NCBI RefSeq assembly: GCF_905475465.1 | Contig: NC_062247.1 | Span: 3,906,001-3,970,000, forward strand | Reading direction: 5' to 3' | DNA length: 64,000 nucleotides | From: Pieris napi | Lineage: Eukaryota; Arthropoda; Insecta; Lepidoptera; Pieridae | Part shown: one piece after another, positions 46,630 to 59,319 of the stretch | How the letters are laid out: each line of letters starts with the position of its first letter | How positions within the stretch are numbered: the first letter of the stretch is position 1 | Notes under the pieces: model-generated | The model's database searches: none | What the model saw: only the letters and a program-made list of their open reading frames with translations | Told to the model about the DNA's origin: nothing | Program-made: the position numbers and the translations under genes

Positions 46630-47830
46630 CTTATGTAGCCAAGTCCACATTTCAAGGATCGTCATGCTCGCTTAAATGTCATTGCTTGTGGCGGCGTCCA
46701 TGCGTCGGGTTGTCTCTCTCCCTAAAATATGGCGAGGGGGCCGATGGCTGGCCATGCGTCATACTCGTGAACGGGTGCTACTGGTCGTACTTGAATTCGT
46801 GTATGCGGTGATGTTAATTATTTCGACTATGTGTTTGCGTGTTGTTCCCACGAGAATGTAAGTGCGTGCTCCTATTTCACCATGCCTCCTGCTGATAGGG
46901 GGACAAGTCTTTGTTTTTATTTATGTTATTATTATTAATTACTTAAAATGTCATGTGGAACATGGTGTAATGGTTGCAGCTCCTTACAAACGTTGTGTAA
47001 AAAAAAAAAACGTAGCACTCCGGGAGTGCCGGCAGAAGTGAAAACTTCAATATTAACGTTGTGTTAAATTATAAGTATAAAAGTACTATCATTTATGAGG
47101 TAGAATACAATGTTTATTTATTGCGCTATCGTACACAAATATGACAATTTATATGTTGTTATTTATAATATTATATCGTTACTTATATATTACATTAAAT
47201 TTTATCTCTCAGAAAAATCAACTTCCATCCATAACTTCGACGACTTATACACCATCGTTATTATCAGAATCATCATCGCAAATTTTTACAACTGATACAA
47301 TTGGTTTATGATAACTGAAGTAAGAAACAAACAGTTTTGATTCGAACCTATTTAAGTGTCTAATAAAGACCGCATCAATAGTAGTTTTGTATTTCGTTGT
47401 GCTAAAATTGCGATCATTTGACAAAGTTAAACCAAATTCATTATTTAAAAATTCAATTAATGATTGATCATTCGCGCAAGCGCCCTGTGCCGCCTAAACA
47501 GAGCAGCACAGCTCAGGCACGGTAGAAAGAGTGGGAGAGTTCCTCTCCCTTCCCCTCGATCTTACGCTTTTTCGATCAGCATCACGTGACCCTGACGCGA
47601 GTTTGAAAGTTTTTACCCATACAAAAAGTGCTCAGCGCCGCTAAAGAAGTTTTCACTTCAAAAAAAACAACATGGCGATTAAAAAGAGTGGCGGAGAGTT
47701 TATTGCCAGTTCTTCTCTTCCGTTCTACGCCCTTGATTTGAGAACTGGCAGTAAATGTAAAATTAGAAGCATTAATATTTATTTCTTTAATGACGAATCA
47801 CAAGTGTACATTGTGTTACCTACGTGAATA
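46630..47830 (+). mobile_element. LINE family A 3' region, interrupted
   Basis: Two halves, 46,630-47,003 and 47,665-47,830, join into the sequence found uninterrupted (reversed) at 330-700: gtggaacatggtgtaatgg then tggcgattaaaaagagtgg. It ends in gatttttgaatttgaat. Confidence 0.75.
47004..47664. mobile_element. Roughly 660-bp insertion inside LINE family A
   Basis: Carries gaagtgaaaacttc near its left side and gaagttttcacttc near its right end, with cactccgggagtg outside the first. A-runs at both borders hide the target duplication. Superfamily unknown; one 61-codon frame without motifs. Confidence 0.6.
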
Positions 47831-48479
47831 AATGATTTTTGAATTTGAATTAAACAAACTGTAATAAGATTTTTTTTCGGTTTAGCCACACAGCACATTT
47901 GTATCAACGAACCTATGAAACAGACGCAGAAATGGAAACATACATTTATACATAAGTAATCCTTTCCTAACGTCAGAAATTCATAACCAAAAGACTTAAA
48001 TATTACTGCATGTTTCGGAATATATGAACATATATTTTGTGAAATTACCTATAGAAAGTAATTTTAGAGAAGACGGACTAAAATTTTCAAACACTTGGGA
48101 TCCAATAATATCCAAATTAAAATCTCAAGATAAACAATCCGCGAAAATAGAGGACACCGTTAGTCATTTCTGCCAAAACCCTCCATCTTTTAGTCGATAT
48201 CAACTCCGGGGAAATAAATACAGATAATACAATCTCTTCTAATACATATCTTTTTCTACAGCAGCACCCACGCTGTATAGCACGCGAAAAGTAGTTTTTT
48301 TTAAATTATGTAAAATAATTGTCAATAATACATAACGTCAATCCGGTAAAAAAGTGTTTTCTTGTTCAATGTGTAAAAGTTATGTCAGTAAAAGACAATA
48401 CACAATTATAGAAAGTAATTAATATCTTTCAAGGTACTATTAAAAACAACTACTGCGTACTAACAATTAAATTATTTCA

Positions 48480-48770
48480 ATCAAATACACAATTGTATTT
48501 ACAATTTTTTTGCCTATATAGTCATAATAAAAATAAAAAAAATTAAAACATATTTAAAAAGTTTGGTACCTTTAACACTGGCAGCATTTCCTCGCTGTAT
48601 AACGATACTTATTCGTTTAGCGAGGAAAGCTCCCCGGTACTATCTACCAGGCGTCAACTTAAATCTTTAATTAGCCTGTGCACTTGAATCGCACAGCCCA
48701 AGAGGAACAAAATCGAATTTGGAGAAAAGACTTATATTTGAGCAGTTTATAATTTTTTGTTTGCTTTGCG
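48480..48770 (-). repeat. 5'-truncated, decayed copy of the R2/R4-like element's 3' end
   Basis: From ttaaaacatatttaaaaagt through cactggcagcatttcctcgc and ctatctaccaggcgtcaact it parallels 56,790-57,090, with small deletions. Similarity continues into the 3' untranslated part (cctata, ataataaaaata). Confidence 0.8.
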
Positions 48771-49314
48771 GGCTTAAATGCGAACATAAAAGTCTTTTGC
48801 CGGGTTCGAACTGTTGACCTCAGGGATGTGAAGCGCTGCAGCTACTTCTAATGAATAATATTCTTATATATTCTTAAGTGTAAACAGCTTTAATATCAGT
48901 GCCACATTTTTCACGAATGAGCGATCATGCAGCAGAGCGTCGAGGCAACCCTGCCCTATTAACTAGCTTTACACGCCTCGTTATGAGGTAATGTGTGTGG
49001 ACAGGCGTAAATTAGGGTTGCTACTGTATTTTTATATTCACCTATTTTTGTAATTCGCCCAAGTGGATAATTACCTTGAACATCGCACTTCTACGGTATT
49101 ATGCCTTGTAACATTTATTAAACATTTTGTAGCAGAATAACGTAAAAGGATAGTTTAAAAGGCCTTACGCTATAATTTAGAGTAGCGATATCGTACCCAA
49201 TAATCAACTGAACTGACGGCTAGGACATTGAGAGAACTACATCGAACTTGCATATACAAACTTCGGGTTTGGTAGAAGTTACATACGTCCCGCCCCTCAG
49301 GCAAGTGTCAAACT

Positions 49315-49500
49315 CAAAATATCTTTATTCATGAAGGTAAACAAGTACACTTATGAATTGTCATAAAGAAGTTAAATTAATTGTAAATTTACATTTACTA
49401 TCAGTTCGCAAGTCAAGGGCGTAGAGCGGGTAAGAAGAACTGGCAAGAAACTTTCCGCCACTCTTTTTAATCGCCAAGTATTGTCATACAAATTGTTTGC
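49315..49500 (-). repeat. LINE family A tail
   Basis: tttccgccactctttttaat and gtcaagggcgtagagcggg match 330-500. Starts aactcaaaatatctttattc. Confidence 0.75.
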
Positions 49501-50046
49501 ACTGGAGCAAATCAATCCCAAGGATTAGGATCATTTAAGTATTCCTCCATTGTCCCACCTGCAACGGCCCAAGTTGAGCTCTGAATCTCAAGAAGAAATC
49601 ATGAGAAAAACCTATTATCAAGCAGAGCTACATTTGCCAAACACCCCGAGCTGAACAGTCAAGGCCCTTCAGGGCAACAGCGAGATTAAGTTGTAAAAAA
49701 AGAGATTACAGAGCATGGAGGCAGATTCTCTTATCTCTGAATGCCTGTAATGATGAAAATACAATAAGGACTTTCGGGAAGTGCGAAAAGCATTTATAAA
49801 AATCTAAAATTAAATAAAATCTTTATTTACGTTAAAGTAATGCATATGGATCTAAAAAAAACGACACAACCAGCCATATTAAACTAGCATTTGATTGTTT
49901 ATGTCAAATTCTATGTTAGTAGCTCAAACTTATAATCTAAGAACTTCCTCACATTATAGAAGGACCGTGCCTTTAAAGATGTAATCACCTTCCCCTTGAA
50001 AGCATTATACGGTAGTGTTCTCTACCCTACCTTGCGCAAACAATAA

Positions 50047-50168
50047 ACTACAAGCTCCCTCCTTATCAGAATGCCAAATCGTAAAATGATTCACGACTGA
50101 TTTGAGCGCGACTGCCGCTTCGAAAACCGCTGTGAGAGTTCGAGAAGTGAGTTACAGAATCGCAAGGC
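50047..50168. mobile_element. Foldback element, right arm
   Basis: ctacaagctccctccttatc through gttacagaatcgcaaggc; left arm missing. Confidence 0.7.
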
Positions 50169-50829
50169 TCTGGACATCATAAAATTTTAATATGATAACA
50201 ACTATTTTATGATATTAAAAATAATCGAAACTACCCTCTAATTACTATTAATAGATTCAAAAGTAATTTGTAAAGTTAAAGGCCTTTTTGCAATATAATT
50301 GAAGGATTTATTCGAAACGAAAACAGTCGTTGAGGGGCCATTAATGCTTTAATGTCCATTTAAATGTAAAGGAAGGGAGATAAATGGCACTTAATTTCAT
50401 TGAAAAATGTTTAGCATAATAGAGACGTGGTTCAACGCTATCTCTCATCTCTGAACTTATCCTGGCTTCGTATACTTTGTGTTTATCTTTCCTTCTGTTC
50501 ATTAACGGCCAAAACCAATATGCAATCTCAATCCAATTTTAGCTGTCATAGACTGACAATTCAATCCATTTCTAAAGAAAAGCATGCCAATATTCAATAC
50601 ATGGACTGAGATACCAATCTAATTATTCAACCAATCGTTCAGAGGGCGGATAAGAGATTGAAGATTGCCCTCTGTATGAAAATGAATGTTTACTCATGCC
50701 AACAACCTATCTGTCCATTTTGACAGTGCTTCGATTGGCCAAATCAATCTCGGATTGCTATCGGTGAAACTCGTATGATTTGGGTTTGGGATTGCGACCT
50801 AACTTAACTTAATATTCATTGGGAAAATT

Positions 50830-51487
50830 TATTCATCTTCCAGTTCTAGTGATAGTGATTTGGAAGTTTAAATGCAATTATCCGATTGGGATAGTAATTC
50901 TGAAGCTGGAAGAAGACAACGTACTTCTGTGCGAAGACATAAGAAGACAAGAATTTATTATATCCAGGGCCTGAATGACGCCGAATTCACATTTAACAAA
51001 AGAAGCTTTGGAGACACTTTTACACAAAGTGATGTCTATCATATATGACTTCTTGCAGGTTTCATATTTTCATCAACTTTTGTAAAAAAAAAAATATTAG
51101 CTACAACCAAAAATATTTGTTACTATAGATACTACCTACTAAATCCACTTCAAAACCTCAAGACTCCAGCAGAACATCTTTATAACGAATCTCAAATACG
51201 AAGCAGAAATGTGGTGGAAAGGACATAATATGGTGTTTGGAAAAAATCGGTTCCCCAAAATCGGTTTGTCAAAAAAGGTTTTGCTTCAAGTATCTCGTGT
51301 ACAAGCCGTGATAGTGGCATGTGCAGTGTTGCACAATATTGCTATTGATATGCGAGATGAACATTTTGAACTACTGCAACAAGTAGATGAACAAGCTGAT
51401 GATATTGTTCAAAGCGCAATTGACAACGTGGGAAATGCAAGTGTGCGAAGTAATCTTATAAGTGATTATTTTGCTTTATTACTATAA
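50830..51487 (+). pseudogene. PIF/Harbinger transposase relic
   Basis: The N-terminal part is in one frame (SDWDSNSEAGRRQRTSVRRH, then YYIQGLNDAEFTFNKRSF). After a large internal deletion comes the C-terminal part (YLLNPLQNLKTPAEHLYNES, RSRNVVERT, VACAVLHNIAID) with one frame change at about 51,225. The C-terminus fits the DDE_Tnp_4 group; the catalytic segments are missing. Confidence 0.75.
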
Positions 51488-51639
51488 TATTTTATAAATT
51501 ACAACATTTTTGAGATAAATTAAATAAAAATTCAATGCTTTTATTTAAATAAAAATACAAATTTTTAATACAATACATCCTCGCTCCAGGCACAAAATCT
51601 ATTATTTTTCTAATTTATTTAACAATATATTTTTTTCTA

Positions 51640-52080
51640 TGGCCCATAATTATCTTTTATGCTCTCTTTCTTCCTCTTCAAATGCCCATTGCTTTCTCTT
51701 ATTTAGAAGCTCTTCCTTTCAATTGACTTTCATTTCCTTCGACAGACAACAATATCATGTCTTTGACTTTTTCCTCGATAGAGATCGGGGTAAGAGGAGT
51801 AGCAGCACTAGGGCCACCTCCTGTACGATATGTTTCAGCATGTATCAAGGCAGACTTTTTCTTGTAGCCCTCTTTAAGCTTTAGCACTGCGAAAGTTTAC
51901 CCCACTTGTGCTATTAAACAGCGCCTCCAGCGTCTTCCAGCACTGCTCTTTCTCCTGCCAGGTGACTGAGTCACTCTTTTTATTTTCTAATATATTTTTA
52001 TGGTCAGCAACAAGCGAAGTTAGAAGGTCAACTTCTTCCCGGCTGAAATTGACGCTTCTTTCACGTTTTTGCGTAGACAT
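51640..52080 (-). pseudogene. Myb/SANT-like companion protein of the Harbinger element
   Basis: The frame starts MSTQKRERSVNFSREEVDLL and reads through WQEKEQCWKTLEALFN and SGVNFRSAK. After a frame change near 51,880 it continues LKEGYKKKSALIHAETYRTG. This is the Myb/SANT DNA-binding module used by Harbinger elements to bring transposase to the nucleus and to DNA. Confidence 0.75.
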
Positions 52081-52626
52081 TTTTTTAAGTTAAAGAACCA
52101 ACCTCGAATCACAAAAACAAGATACACAAACTACTCAGAGAAAATTTATATTTGTAATAATATGTACTAAAATACTCAATAACCTAACAAACAAAAATAC
52201 CATATGAAAATGACAGCCCGTTTCGTTACAAGTAATATTAAATGACCAACAAAAAGGTTAAGGTTCTATGTTTTTCTATAGAATTTTGTAACTTTATTTG
52301 TTCGTAACAAAAAAACAAACAAAACGTTGCATAGCTATTTGCTACTTTATCCATACATTGTGAAACAGACCCTATTAGTCTTACTTATTTTATTTCGTTC
52401 CAAAAACAGCAAACTTTTGGTATGCTTGAACACAACATATTGCATTGAACGAAACGGGGTCGAGAGGCAAGGATCACGCAAAAGATTGCTGTCAATCTTT
52501 TGTCAAATAAACAATCGGATAGCAGAAATGTTTATTGGCATGCAGATTGGAGATCGGTCTTTAGATATGAATCAGTCCAAGATTGGTTATAATCATAGAT
52601 TGAGGATACATTATTAATTTTGGCCG

Positions 52627-53679
52627 TAAGACAACAAAACAAAACACGAGCAATATACAAAAGATTACATATTGTTATTATTTCTGATCAATGTAAAAAA
52701 ACCCGAAAGAGGTTGTTTATAATTTGACGTGCATTTGTCTTTGTGTTATTATATTAGAGGAATTTATGTTTAAATGTATTGCTAAAATATGAAGCACAGC
52801 CACAAAATAATTCCAAAGATACAACACGACAAGCAAAGAAACGAATTACAGCTACAAAATAATTCCAAAGGTTGTGAACACGACAAGAAGAAGAAAGGAA
52901 TTATGTCCTTACTTACGTTCCTATTATAAGACCTTGTTGGATCTAGATCCAGATTTAGTTTGTAATATTTAACATACTTGCTTAATACGTCTTCTTACAT
53001 ATATTATCCGTTTGCATATACCACCCCACATGTACACCATATTACGATAATTCTAAGGAGAAAATATGATAAAGGTTTTCGCACTTTAGACGCGGTTTTA
53101 ATAATAGTTTTAAATGTATTTTTCTGTATATGAAATATAACTAATAAGTCATTCAGTAAATTTTGTGTAACAAAAGACAAACAAACTGACAAAGTTGTTA
53201 CTGTTTGTGCAATTTGTTGTTCTTTTCTTTAAATACTCTGTAGGTACTGTTTAGACTTATAATTATACTCTAAAGAGGAAACATTTAAATTTTTACAGAT
53301 TTTAAACTATTAATCTGATTTGAAAAATCCTTTCCATTAGAATGCTACATAATAAACATGTTCACCCGTGTGACCCCGTGACAGGCCGCTTGTGTGTGAT
53401 AAAATCCTGTTTAAATAGCCCTTAAACTTTATATAAATCTAATCCGATTTGTGTTGATAACGTCATGATCGAGCGATGGAGGTTTCGTGTCCATTTAATA
53501 CTTTTTCAGCTTAAATAAGAATAAAATGTATACAATATAGAATTAATAGACTATTTTATTTATTTGCGTTATCTAAATAAAAAAAACTGTTTTTAGCGGC
53601 AAATCCGATGTTGTACCGTTATTTCCAGCAAACAAATTTGCTACGTAGTATGTTAATAATATTTTTATACACATACGGG
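52627..53679. other. No gene recognised; short tandem duplication
   Basis: At about 52,795-52,890 a unit of about 56 bp containing cacaaaataattccaaag and acacgacaag is present twice. Otherwise AT-rich. Confidence 0.45.
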
Positions 53680-54290
53680 GCACACAGGAGGCTCATCTGA
53701 TCTTAAGTGATACCGCCGCCCGTAGACACTCTCAATTCCAGAGGGCTCGCTAGTGCGTTGTCAGCCTTTTAAGAAGGAAAGGAAAGTTAAGGAAACGCTC
53801 TTATTAAAGGACCCTAAGTCGAGTTGGTTCGGAAATACTTCAGTGGGCGGCTGGTTTCACTTAGTGATGGTGCGCGGTAAAACTGAATGAGATGATACGG
53901 GCAGAATTTTGTATTCTGCTTCGACGTCCGATACGCAACTCAGCTGTAGGTCCGAACCTCCTCTGAACACTCTCCGTAGTAAATGCAGTAGAAGATGCAG
54001 AGAGACACCACATCTCTATGCAACGCCGAGGGATCAAGCCGCTCGGAAAAGCTCAACAAACAAAAACAGTCAGTTGGAAGGAGATGATACAGTGGAGCCA
54101 CAGGTGAGAACAGTACTCCATGTGGGGCCGAATTCGCGCTTTATACAGTTGCAAGTGATTGCCTGGAGTAAAGCACCGTCTTGCTTTGCTGATCACACCA
54201 AGCTTCTCGGAGGCTAAATAAGTATTTCCCTCCGAATTATCGCGAAACTGGAAGTCGTTTGATATGTCAATGCCAAGTATTCCGATTTTG
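53680..54290 (-). pseudogene. LINE family B: reverse transcriptase C-terminus plus its 3' tail
   Basis: On the minus strand, 54,290-53,850 encodes EKLGVISKARRCFTPGNHLQ, then LYKARIRPHMEYCSHLW and RRFGPTAELRIGR. These are motifs from the end of Jockey-like reverse transcriptases, with frame changes. The 3' tail (53,830-53,680) is the family B tail seen three more times in the window, so this copy identifies the source of those tails. Confidence 0.75.
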
Positions 54291-55977
54291 GTTGTGTTTT
54301 TAAGTATAGTGCCGTTTGTTCTAAAAAAATATAACGTGTTACAAAACCCTTTTGACGAAACATTTTAAGCTTCAAAATGTAAATTAGCTATTATTATATT
54401 AACATTATTTATTTCGCAATTAGATTCAACATATAAAAAAGAAACACGTTGTTTTTTCCTAAAGTATTTTATCGTGTACAATTAACGTAGATAAATGTGA
54501 TTTATACAGTGTTTTAAACCCCGGTGTAACGTGAATTCACAGTTTTTAAACATAATGGAATAGACTGTCTCCATGCAGACTCTAGGGAATGTATACAATC
54601 CATTAACAAGTCTGTTTGCTTAGATTTTAAGTTACGTTGTTAGTGTAGATAAATTGTACACATTTGTGAGAAAGCTTTTTTCTTATAAATGAAATAAAAG
54701 TTCTTTATTTAAACTGTCAAATTTGCTATCGCATAGAAGTATTCTTGTATAATAATTTTATTAGAATAGAAATTGTTTCTTTTGGGTGAGTCACTTCACC
54801 AAAGAATGATTGTGATGTAATTTTGAGGAAAATAAGCATTTTAGGAAACTTTTATGTTTGTTTTCTGTGAAATTTTTCTTTCTCATTTTTTCGCTTTTTA
54901 TACGTAAACATTTAAATTCCTTTTTTTCTAGTGAGTATTGAATAATTAAGTAGGTATATAAGTAATAACCCTATGAAATCATAGCGTGTAATTTTTTTGG
55001 ATTTAATAAACCAAACAAACATACTACGTTCGCTTTTAAATAGATAATAAAAATTTTAACAATACTTGGTGAACATATTGGAGCTTTTTTCATACAAAAA
55101 CTGCAAAGTCAGCATTGCTGAGTCTGCAAGTTATGTTATACGAAAAGTCAACGAAAACTGTGTGTCATTGGAGAAATTGAGCAACGTCAACGTTTCAGAG
55201 AATAACAAATATTATGTAAATTCTTTAGTACTTTGTTCTATGGCTATATTTATTGTATATTAATATAATAAGTATGTTAAGATCGCTTGAGTCCTGCACC
55301 AGTTTAATAACTCTTTAAGCAGTATAATTTATTAAGTAAGAAAAAAACACATTTCTTATTCCCGAATAGCGCAAACATATTTGAGATAACACTGGGACAT
55401 ACACGTAATAATTTCTAGATACTTTAAAAATCTTACGCTTACCCAAGACCCATGAACGTGTATTATAAAAAATCCCCTTAATCTCGAAACTAACAATCTC
55501 ATTACAAAAATCGCCTTAAAATATTACCACAAAAAGTTCTTAAGTACCATTAAACGCCCTTGAGGAAAACGACAAAAACTCGGAAAATTTTGAGCCTTTT
55601 TGACAATTATCAATACTAAAGCCACAATTACTAGGGTTACACAAGATAAGCCTAATAATTTACATAAAACGAGCCTCGCGTCCCGTTTCTTACACAATTA
55701 GTACAGTGAATGAAAATTATGACAAAAGATATTACAGCTACGGAGTGTATAAGTGGGAATTTAAAGTATAAAGAACCATTGTTTTATACTTTTCTGAGTT
55801 GTTTTAGCTATAAGTGATATATTTTTCTAAGAACTATATTCATTCATTTTCGTTTATGATATTTGATATGTGATATTTAAATCCAGGCATCGATTCATTA
55901 ACCAGTGTTCACCCCATATGACGGACGTCGCGTCGTTGCGATTATTAGTGTTAAAATAGGTGCCAATTTTTTAACCA
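54291..55977. other. No gene recognised
   Basis: AT-rich sequence without splice-framed coding segments or repeats shared with the window. Confidence 0.4.
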
Positions 55978-56098
55978 GCCCTGCGATTCTGTAACTCACT
56001 TCACGAACTCACACAGCGGTTTTAACAGCGGTCGCGCTCAAATCAGTCGTAAAGCGGTCATTTTACGATTTGGCATTCTGAGTTACAGAATCGCAAGT
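55978..56098. mobile_element. Foldback element, collapsed copy
   Basis: The left arm (gccctgcgattctgtaactc through atttggcattctg) runs directly into the last bases of the right arm (gagttacagaatcgcaag). Loop and most of the right arm are deleted. Confidence 0.75.
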
Positions 56099-56830
56099 CA
56101 GCTCTGAGATATCTAGGACGAATAAGATCTATATGTTAACAATCATATTATTATCACATTTTTTTTTATAATATTCAAATACGTTGTGAATGTACCGTGT
56201 TTTTTGCACTTAAATATCTATTTTATTTATGTTATCTACAATCTATACATAATAATTATAATCTAAACGGTTACATCATTTATGTTTCAACATGCTGATT
56301 TCCATGGAAAAGCATTTAAAACTTCGTTGCAGCTTTTCGCGAGCGTATTAAATCCCGCAGCCTCATTATACGGGTGAATTATTAAATAGTCTGGATCTTA
56401 GATACAAAAAAGTGTATATACAATGAGTTTTAAATCTGTCTTTTTTTTAAAGTAAATATATTTTCCCTTTGACAGGTGAAAGTTTGTTTTTTGTTTTGTT
56501 TAAGCGTATTTATTGTTACATACGGAATTCAAGATATAGAAAATTTGTCTTCAAAATAAGAATCATTTCCTATCTATTTATTTAATAAATAATTCATTGG
56601 AATACAGATATTTATCATACATCAAAAATTGGAAGCTAAAGACGTATTTTACATTATAATATGGTTAACTATTCAGGCATTGTGTTTCATAACTAAGTCT
56701 CACTGCCCTTATATAACTGGCCACCGACTTGATCGACACAAATATTAATGTATGTTTGAAGTACAGTATTTTCAATTTTCTTAACCTATAAAGTAATAAT
56801 AAAAATAATTAAAAATAAATAAAATGAAAA

Positions 56831-58702
56831 TTAAAACAAATTTAAAAAGTTTGGTCCCTGTGGCAGTGTACCTTTAACGCTGGCAACATTTCCTCGCTGT
56901 ATTGCGAGACTTATTCTTTGAGCCAGGAAAGTGCCAGCTCTGCGGTCACCGGTACTATCTACCAGGCGCCAACTTAAATCTTTAATAAGCGCCTGTGCAC
57001 TTGAACCCCACGGCCCAAGAGTCTCTACTCCAAAGGGAACAAAATTGAAGTTGGAGGAAAGACTCTTATATTTGTGCCGTTTGTTATTTTCTGCCTGCTC
57101 TGCGGCCGCGCCAGCTTTTTGGCTTGTCCGAAGGAGATGAGACGGGGCAAAGGTGTCTACGCAGGTAGCATCCCATACTAAAGCCCGTCCCATTTTCCAA
57201 GGGATCAAAGACATTCCATCTGGCCGCTTGCCATCGTCTCTTGCGATGCCTGTTGGCTCCAAAATTGCTGGAACATTGACGGAGGCAAGAGAGCGGCGTA
57301 TAATGTCGTTTAGCGCGGCATGGCGAGAAAAACGACCTGCACTCTTTTGGCAGTGTAGGCCATGGCGTCCAAGGCTACTTACTTCAAAACCACAGGGACA
57401 CTTATGGGGAGTACATATGGGCACTCCTAAGCGGAGGCTGATGGCAATTCGAAGTGATTCAGGGTCTAAAAGGGTGCCAGTGTTTGGCGAAGGATAAGCA
57501 TTAAGCCAATGCCCAGCTTCCCTAGACCCCACAGCCATCAACCTTGCACGGTCTGTTATTGGAATGTGACCTAATAACTTTTTGAATTCACTTTTGCAAA
57601 GAGGATCATCCCAGCTCCTTTGAAAGTTGACGCCAGAAGGCAAACTCAAGCCTGGGTTGGATGCTATCCACACGTTTCTTGCATCTGTTAAATCCGCAAT
57701 CTCGTAGTTTGTAGAATAAGATCTAAAGATTTTACCTACCAGACTGCTAGATTTGTGAGCAGATGAGAGAAACGCTGGAAGAGCTACACTTGTTATCTTG
57801 CGTACTCCTAATCCGCCAAAGCGAACAGGAAGCGATGCTTGATTCCAAGAAGGTGTATCAAAACGAACATTTAAAATAGATTCCAAAGAAGTTTTTAAAA
57901 GATTATCCAAATCACTTAAAAAAACTGAATGATTCCATAGAGGGCTACAGCGAAGTACGTAAGTTAATTTGGGAACAAAAAGGCAGAATTTTAAAATGAA
58001 CAAAGCTGAGTGTGCTGTAATATCCAGAAGACGGTGAGAAAGATCTTTAAATTTTGATATTGTCGAGTTAATGTATTCTTCAAAACCTTCTTTGAAAATC
58101 GGTGCTCCTAAGAGGTACAGCGATTTTTTATTTATTATTTTTATATTTGGGGCTAAGGTATTAATTTTTTTTATTGTATGGTCGGTGTCCATATTCTCAC
58201 CATGGAGATATATTTCACATTTATCAAAGTTTAAAGTTAGACCCATTGAACTAAAATCTGATATTATCTTAGATAGATCTGAAAGTACTACATCTGCGTT
58301 ACCTCCTAGAGTACCATCGTCAAGATACCAGACGTTAAAATTTGATTTTAAATTTTGTATGCAAGAATTTATTGCGAGACTAAAAATAGCCGGCCCAAGA
58401 GGATCACCTTGTTGACAACCAACTTCTGAAGAGAGTTCGTAACTCTTGTATGTTAATTTTGATGGCTCTGAGTAACACTGTAAAAGATAGTTATATATTT
58501 CTGGAATGTTTTCAAAAGACTTAGTCAGCAAGGTGTCCCTGCTGATTGAATTAAATGCATTCTTGACGTCAACTTTCAACAACACATCAAATTTTTCGTT
58601 AGAAAAAAGAGTGCGCAAAGCGTGTATAGCAGCTTCACAGCCGCCTTTAGTGCCAAAGCCAAGTTGTGTTGGTTCAAAAATTTTGTTCAATTTACTAATT
58701 AT
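56831..58702 (-). pseudogene. Reverse transcriptase and restriction-like endonuclease part of the R2/R4-like element
   Basis: About 623 codons without a stop after the insertion point; the element's true start is upstream at 60335. Counting a frame opened at 58714, motifs fall at: polymerase motif A VDVKNAFNS (48-56), QQGDPLGP (101-108), YLDDG (130-134, in place of the common FADD/YADD), the thumb, a zinc knuckle with C439, C441, H451 and C455, and endonuclease residues KRPD (496-499) and WD (514-515). Together these give target cutting and primed reverse transcription in R2-type elements. All key residues look present. Confidence 0.85.
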
Positions 58703-59319
58703 GGCTATGTTCACATGTAACGCGCGTTAACGCGCGTCAACGCGCGATCAAATTTGAAGAGCGTTCAGATGATGAGCGCTAACGCGCGTTGCGAGAGTAC
58801 TCGTCAGTCTAGTTCGGTAGAACGTAGAAAACGGACGTGGAAGAGGCTATTATTTTGTGGTTATATTATAAAGAAAAATATAGAAAAAGAAAACGTACAC
58901 ATTGGGTTCATCCAATTTTGAAAAAAAATACAAATTACATTATATTTTTTATACAAATTTGCTATATTCCAACGTGCTGGCCTTTTTTCTACTTCATCGA
59001 TTAGTAAGTCGATGTCAATATCTTCAATTTCACTCATTTTAAATGCGAGAACAAAATATAATTACGAAAATTAACAAAATTACATGCGATCGCGATGAAA
59101 GCGCGCGCTCATCTGAACAGCAAACGGACATTACATTAATATCAAAGCGCGCGTCAACGCGCGATCACCTGCGTCTAGAGACTTTTTCTCTTAGCGCCGC
59201 GTTGACGCGCGTCAACGCGCGTTAACGCGCGCTCATGTGAACAGTTGTATGAAAATACCACAATGTCTAGTCGCGCGATTTGAAAACGCGCGTCAAGTTT
59301 TTGCCATCTGAACATAGCC
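58703..59319. mobile_element. PIF/Harbinger-derived 617-bp insertion with CGCG-rich ends
   Basis: Ends are ggctatgttca and tgaacatagcc, with a TAT duplication (58700-58702, 59320-59322). Removing it and one TAT restores the host element's frame (KIAVKHI to ISKLN). Arms are packed with cgcgcgttaacgcgcg and cgcgcgtcaacgcgcg units. The middle retains a plus-strand transposase N-terminus (KRKRTHWVHPILKKN, about 58,838-58,930) and a minus-strand MADF-domain start (MSEIEDIDIDLLIDEVEKR, from 59,037) running towards each other. Confidence 0.9.

Larger units (their letters stand above)
50507..52626. mobile_element. Decayed PIF/Harbinger transposon with TAA target duplication
   Basis: Ends are cggccaaaa and ttttggccg, with TAA on both sides (50504-50506, 52627-52629). 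Imperfect inverted similarity continues for about 100 bp (caatctcaatcc, gcatgccaata). It holds both genes expected of the superfamily, a transposase and a Myb/SANT-like protein, facing each other and both broken. Confidence 0.85.

Noticed and set aside
53909..54217. 102-codon plus-strand frame
   Set aside because: Antisense to the family B reverse transcriptase, whose motifs are clear on the minus strand.
58703..58714. Start codon for the 627-codon frame at 58714
   Set aside because: It is a GTG inside the inserted transposon; the real coding unit begins upstream at about 60335.
56931..58730. Several plus-strand frames of 69-114 codons
   Set aside because: Antisense shadows of the R2/R4-like reverse transcriptase and endonuclease.
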